Positions 6,440-9,015 of a stretch of 9,015 nucleotides of DNA are shown piece after piece; within the stretch, counting starts at the first letter, position 1, and the number at the start of each line of letters is the position of its first letter. The notes under the pieces are model-generated. The model saw only the letters and a list, made by a program, of their open reading frames with translations. It made no database searches and was not told where the DNA came from. This stretch comes from Actinomycetes bacterium (GTDB lineage Bacteria; Actinomycetota; Actinomycetes; Propionibacteriales; Propionibacteriaceae): the NCBI GenBank assembly GCA_021794705.1, contig JAJYQH010000297.1, positions 1-9,015 on the forward strand. Direction: 5' to 3'. The position numbers and the translations under genes are program-made.

Positions 6440-8248
6440 GTGACCGATACCGCCACCGCAGCGCCCCTGACTGCGATGAAGCTGCCCGAACTCAAGTCGA
6501 TCGCTCAGGGCCTCGGCATCAAGGGCGCCGGCGCCATGCGCAAGGGCGACCTCGTCGCCGCGATCCAGAACCGCCGCACCGGCGGCCCGGCAGCCCAGAC
6601 GGCCCCCGCGCAGACCGCGCTCGTCGCCGCGCCCCAGCAGGCCCCGGCGCGGGCCGGCCGCACCAGCGGCGAGCACGACCAGACCCGCCGCGACCAGGGC
6701 GAGCACGACCGGGCCCGCCGCGACCAGGTCGGCGAGCGCGACCATGGGGAGGACCGGCGTCCGGCCGAGGAGACCCCGGCGTCGTCGCCGCAGGCGCGCG
6801 ACGAGGTGCGCGACGAAGTCGGCGCCCGCCTCGCCGAACTGAGCAGCCAGACCGGACGCCGCCGGCGCCAGCGCGGCCGCGACGGGGAGGCCCCCGAGGC
6901 GGCCGCCGTCGCGGAGGCCGTCCGCACCGTGAGCGACGACACGTCTTCCTCCGACTCCGACAGCTCGGGGTCGCGCGACTCGCGCAACCGCTACGACGAC
7001 GACTCAGCGGGTGGTGGACGTCGCAACCGGCGCCGCCGCCAGCGCGACCGGCAGAACCGCCGCAACCGGCCCACCGAGCGCACGATGGACACCGAGCCGA
7101 CGGTCTCGCCCGACGACGTGCTCGTCGAGGTGTCCGGCGTCCTCGACGTGCTCGACAACCACGCGTTCGTCCGCACGTCGGGCTACCTCCCGGGCCCCAA
7201 CGACGCCTACGTGAGCCTCTCCCTGGTGCGCCGCTACGGCATGCGCAAGGGCGACGTCGTCCGCGGCTCGCTCAAGCAGCCGCACGAGGGCGAGCGCCGC
7301 GAGCGCTACAACCCGCTCGTGCGGGTCGAGTCGATCAACGGGCTCGACCCCGAGCAGGCGAAGTCGCGTCCCGACTTCAGCAAGCTCACCCCGCTCTACC
7401 CGCAGGAGCGGCTGCGGCTCGAGACCACGCCCACCAACATGACCGGGCGGATCATCGACCTCGTGTCGCCGATCGGCAAGGGCCAGCGCGGCCTCATCGT
7501 GTCGCCGCCCAAGGCCGGCAAGACGATGATCATGCAGAACATTGCCAACGCGATCACGACGAACAACCCCGAGGTGCACCTCATGGTGGTGCTCGTCGAC
7601 GAGCGTCCCGAGGAGGTCACCGACTTCCAGCGCACGGTCTCCGGCGAGGTGATCGCCTCGACGTTCGACCGCCCGGCCGAAGACCACACCGTGGCCGCCG
7701 AGATGGCGATCGAGCGGGCCAAGCGGCTGGTCGAGATGGGCCGCGACGTCGTCGTGCTGCTCGACGGCATCACCCGCCTGGGCCGCGCCTACAACCTCGC
7801 CGCGCCGGCGTCCGGGCGCATCCTGTCCGGTGGTGTCGACTCCGCCGCCCTCTACCCGCCCAAGAAGTTCTTCGGCGCCGCCCGCAACATCGAGAACGGC
7901 GGCTCGCTCACCATCCTCGCCACGGCCCTCATCGAGACCGGCTCGAAGATGGACGAGGTGATCTTCGAGGAGTTCAAGGGCACCGGCAACATGGAACTGC
8001 GGCTGCGGCGCGAGCTCGCCGACAAGCGCATCTTCCCGGCCATCGACGTCGACGCCTCGGGCACGCGACGCGAGGAGCTGCTGCTCGGCCGCGAGGAACT
8101 GGGCATCATCTGGAAACTGCGCCGGGTGCTGGCCGGTCTCGAAGACCAGGCGGCGCTCGAAATGCTGCTCAACCGCCTGCGCAAGACCCAGAACAACTCC
8201 GAGTTCCTCGTGCTCATCTCGCGCACGACCCCCGGGGGCCAGGACTGA
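6440..8248 (+). CDS. rho: Transcription termination factor Rho with long N-terminal insertion
   Basis: A 602-residue hexameric RNA-dependent ATPase/translocase that ends transcription of untranslated RNA. GTG 6440 is preceded by AGAAAGG at 6427–6433 with 6-nt spacing. Domains: SAP-like Rho_N at about 10–45 (MKLPELKSIAQGLGIKG); a low-complexity insertion at about 47–222, rich in Arg, Asp, Ser and Ala, with a basic run at 194–210; an OB/cold-shock RNA-binding domain at about 227–300 (GVLDVLDNHAFVRTSGYL); and the RecA-like ATPase. The Walker A is PPKAGKT (356–362) and the Walker B is VVVLLD ending at D442. The Q-loop region GSKMDEVIFEEFKGTGN and the R-loop region SGTRREELL are intact. Counting without gaps from E. 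coli K184 = K361 (offset 177), E. coli M219 is F396 and S266 is G443. Such insertions are typical of actinobacterial Rho and add RNA affinity. It is separated from thrB by a long leader and followed by a hairpin terminator. Confidence 0.98.
   Translation: MTDTATAAPLTAMKLPELKSIAQGLGIKGAGAMRKGDLVAAIQNRRTGGPAAQTAPAQTALVAAPQQAPARAGRTSGEHDQTRRDQGEHDRARRDQVGERDHGEDRRPAEETPASSPQARDEVRDEVGARLAELSSQTGRRRRQRGRDGEAPEAAAVAEAVRTVSDDTSSSDSDSSGSRDSRNRYDDDSAGGGRRNRRRRQRDRQNRRNRPTERTMDTEPTVSPDDVLVEVSGVLDVLDNHAFVRTSGYLPGPNDAYVSLSLVRRYGMRKGDVVRGSLKQPHEGERRERYNPLVRVESINGLDPEQAKSRPDFSKLTPLYPQERLRLETTPTNMTGRIIDLVSPIGKGQRGLIVSPPKAGKTMIMQNIANAITTNNPEVHLMVVLVDERPEEVTDFQRTVSGEVIASTFDRPAEDHTVAAEMAIERAKRLVEMGRDVVVLLDGITRLGRAYNLAAPASGRILSGGVDSAALYPPKKFFGAARNIENGGSLTILATALIETGSKMDEVIFEEFKGTGNMELRLRRELADKRIFPAIDVDASGTRREELLLGREELGIIWKLRRVLAGLEDQAALEMLLNRLRKTQNNSEFLVLISRTTPGGQD
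6668..6727 (+). repeat. Two 30-bp direct repeats inside the rho insertion
   Basis: Two adjacent 30-bp units (6668–6697 and 6698–6727) differ at only two bases. They encode GEHDQTRRDQ and GEHDRARRDQ (Rho residues 77–96). A decayed third copy may begin at 6731 (GERD). The unit length keeps the frame, consistent with slippage or unequal duplication in a disordered linker. Confidence 0.85.
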
Positions 8249-8261
8249 CGGGGGAATATCC

Positions 8262-8293
8262 CGGCGACGGCGGCCGTTGTGCTGCCGTCGCCG
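8262..8293 (+). terminator. Hairpin terminator after rho
   Basis: A stem of 13 pairs (12 Watson–Crick plus one G·U): arms 8262–8274 and 8281–8293, starting with CGGCGACGGC opposite GCCGTCGCCG, around the 6-nt loop CGTTGT. It begins 13 bp after the rho stop. No T-run follows, as is common for GC-rich actinobacterial terminators. Confidence 0.6.
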
Positions 8294-8314
8294 CTCGGTG
8301 TCCGCACCCGTCGG

Positions 8315-8328
8315 CCGGGAATTCCCGG
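8315..8328. promoter_or_regulatory. 14-bp perfect palindrome upstream of rpmE
   Basis: CCGGGAATTCCCGG is its own reverse complement. It lies 127 bp before the rpmE start, one base before a possible −35 box. It could be an operator for a dimeric regulator. It does not match the zinc-regulator (Zur) box I know from actinobacteria. Function is unassigned. Confidence 0.3.
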
Positions 8329-8329
8329 T

Positions 8330-8358
8330 TTGCCTGTGGGACGCCGGCGCGGCAAACT
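8330..8358 (+). promoter_or_regulatory. Possible rpmE promoter
   Basis: TTGCCT (8330–8335) and CAAACT (8353–8358) are separated by 17 nt and resemble weak −35 and −10 boxes. They coincide with an inverted repeat, GTTTGCC (8328–8334) and GGCAAAC (8351–8357). A start near 8365 would give a leader of about 90 nt. The −10 match is poor. Confidence 0.3.
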
Positions 8359-8455
8359 TGACCCTCGGTGCCGGTTCACGCCAGCGTCCCATCCAGACGC
8401 CCGGATCGTGATCGATCCCCTCAGGCGACCCGGCTCGTCCACCCAAGGAGAACAC

Positions 8456-8665
8456 ATGAAGCAGGGCATCCACCCCGAGTACGCCGATACGCAGGTCGTC
8501 TGCACCTGTGGCAACACGTTCACCACCCGCAGCACGGCCAAGGGCGGCGTCATGCACGCCGACGTGTGCTCCGAGTGCCACCCGTTCTACACCGGCAAGC
8601 AGAAGATCCTCGACACCGGTGGCCGCGTGGCCCGGTTCGAGCGCCGCTACGCCAAGAAGAAGTGA
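8456..8665 (+). CDS. rpmE: 50S ribosomal protein L31, zinc-binding type
   Basis: A 69-residue protein of the large ribosomal subunit near the central protuberance, where L31 helps bridge the subunits. Zinc ligands of the C+ type are all present: C16 and C18 (CTCG) and C38 and C41 (CSECH). The family signatures GNTFTTRST and [20 protein letters not shown] are intact, and the C-terminus is basic (RRYAKKK). AAGGAG at 8445–8450, 5 nt before the ATG, is a strong ribosome binding site. Many bacteria, including actinobacteria, also have a zinc-free L31 paralogue used in zinc limitation; this is the zinc-loaded form. The position between rho and prfA is the standard actinobacterial one. Confidence 0.98.
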   Translation: MKQGIHPEYADTQVVCTCGNTFTTRSTAKGGVMHADVCSECHPFYTGKQKILDTGGRVARFERRYAKKK

Positions 8666-8722
8666 GACAGCGCCCTTGGGGCGCCGAGCTTCGACTCCGC
8701 CGCACCACGGGTGCCGCGGACC

Positions 8723-8752
8723 CGCATGGGGCCCCTCCCGGGGCCCCATGCG
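8723..8752 (+). terminator. Perfect 13-bp hairpin between rpmE and prfA
   Basis: CGCATGGGGCCCC (8723–8735) and GGGGCCCCATGCG (8740–8752) are perfectly complementary around the loop TCCC. It lies 57 bp after the rpmE stop and 53 bp before prfA. There is no T-run, so it may be a GC-only terminator, a partial attenuator or an mRNA processing/stability element. It is the strongest hairpin in the window by length and GC content. Confidence 0.65.
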
Positions 8753-8805
8753 TGCGTTCGGGGGCCCTCGCGGCGGATCACCACAACTGAGGAAGGGGCG
8801 CACCG

Positions 8806-9015
8806 GTGTTCGAGGCAGCCGCTGGACTGCGCGAGGAGTTCGCCGACCTCGAGCGGCAGATGGGCGACCCGTCGCTGCACGCCGATCCGCGGCGGTCGCG
8901 CCGGGTGGGCCGTCGTTATGCGGAACTCGCGCCGATCGTGCGCGCCCTCGACGAGCGCGACCGTCTCACCGGTGACCTGGCGGCGGCCCGCGAACTCGCC
9001 GAGGAGGACGCCGCC
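8806..9015 (+). CDS. prfA: Peptide chain release factor 1, 5' part only (cut by the window end)
   Basis: The first 70 codons of RF1, which reads UAA and UAG stop codons and triggers peptide release. Only part of the N-terminal alpha-helical domain is present. The recognisable stretch is [31 protein letters not shown], matching the pattern of mycobacterial RF1 from memory (xDPxLHxxPxxxRRVGRRxAxLAPIV). The PxT stop-recognition and GGQ motifs would lie beyond the edge. The start is GTG 8806 after the purine-rich GAGGAAGGGG at 8789–8798, 7 nt away. The usual next gene in this order is prmC, the methyltransferase that modifies RF1; it would be outside the window. Confidence 0.93.
   Translation, partial: MFEAAAGLREEFADLERQMGDPSLHADPRRSRRVGRRYAELAPIVRALDERDRLTGDLAAARELAEEDAA

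Noticed and set aside
6668..6740. CRISPR-like repeat
   Set aside because: The repeats are adjacent without spacers, in frame within rho, and encode a low-complexity linker.
8318..8345. Sigma-R-type (thiol stress) promoter upstream of rpmE
   Set aside because: GGAAT is present at 8318–8322 but the required GTT is not found 18–19 nt downstream.
6283..8361. Plus-strand frame of 692 codons overlapping rho
   Set aside because: It is a +1-type shadow of rho with Arg/Pro-rich content; rho has every family motif in its own frame.
7004..8803. Minus-strand frame of 599 codons opposite rho and rpmE
   Set aside because: It spans two well-supported genes and two hairpins and shows no domain or ribosome binding site.

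Overview
The window looks like core chromosome from a high-GC actinobacterium (Actinomycetota). Codons favour G/C in the third position, GTG starts are common, and the gene order lysA–hom–thrB–rho–rpmE–prfA is the classic actinobacterial arrangement. LysA, Hom, Rho, L31 and RF1 resemble their mycobacterial counterparts as I remember them. The absence of argS upstream and of thrC inside the cluster, together with some Rho substitutions, argues against a mycobacterium or streptomycete. A deeper actinobacterial lineage such as Acidimicrobiia is possible, but I cannot prove it from this window.

Left third (1–2153, minus strand): two tandem paralogous polytopic membrane proteins of the GT87/DUF2029 polyprenyl-phosphate mannosyltransferase type. 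They overlap by a GTGA junction, and the downstream one runs off the window edge. Upstream of them, on the same strand, is a tRNA-Arg(CCG) gene with an encoded CCA end. A short divergent intergenic region (2154–2292) separates this unit from the amino-acid cluster.

Middle (2293–6078, plus strand): lysA (diaminopimelate decarboxylase), hom (homoserine dehydrogenase with a C-terminal ACT domain) and thrB (homoserine kinase). They lie 56 and 4 bp apart and are probably one transcription unit for the lysine and threonine/methionine branches of the aspartate family. Threonine synthase (thrC), usually found between hom and thrB, is absent here.

Right third (6079–9015, plus strand): a long 361-bp leader precedes rho. 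It has a possible AT-rich promoter, a C-over-G stretch resembling a Rho-utilisation region, and a perfect 11-bp hairpin abutting the rho ribosome binding site. Rho has a long low-complexity Arg/Asp/Ser-rich insertion containing a 30-bp tandem duplication. It also carries Phe and Gly at the two positions equivalent to E. coli Met219 and Ser266, which are linked to bicyclomycin resistance. Next come a hairpin terminator, a 207-bp gap with a palindrome and a possible promoter, rpmE (zinc-type ribosomal protein L31), a perfect 13-bp hairpin without a U-tract, and the start of prfA (RF1), cut by the window end.

I see no CRISPR array, insertion sequence, phage gene or toxin–antitoxin pair. The window is mostly conserved housekeeping sequence; the most interesting signals are in Rho and its leader.
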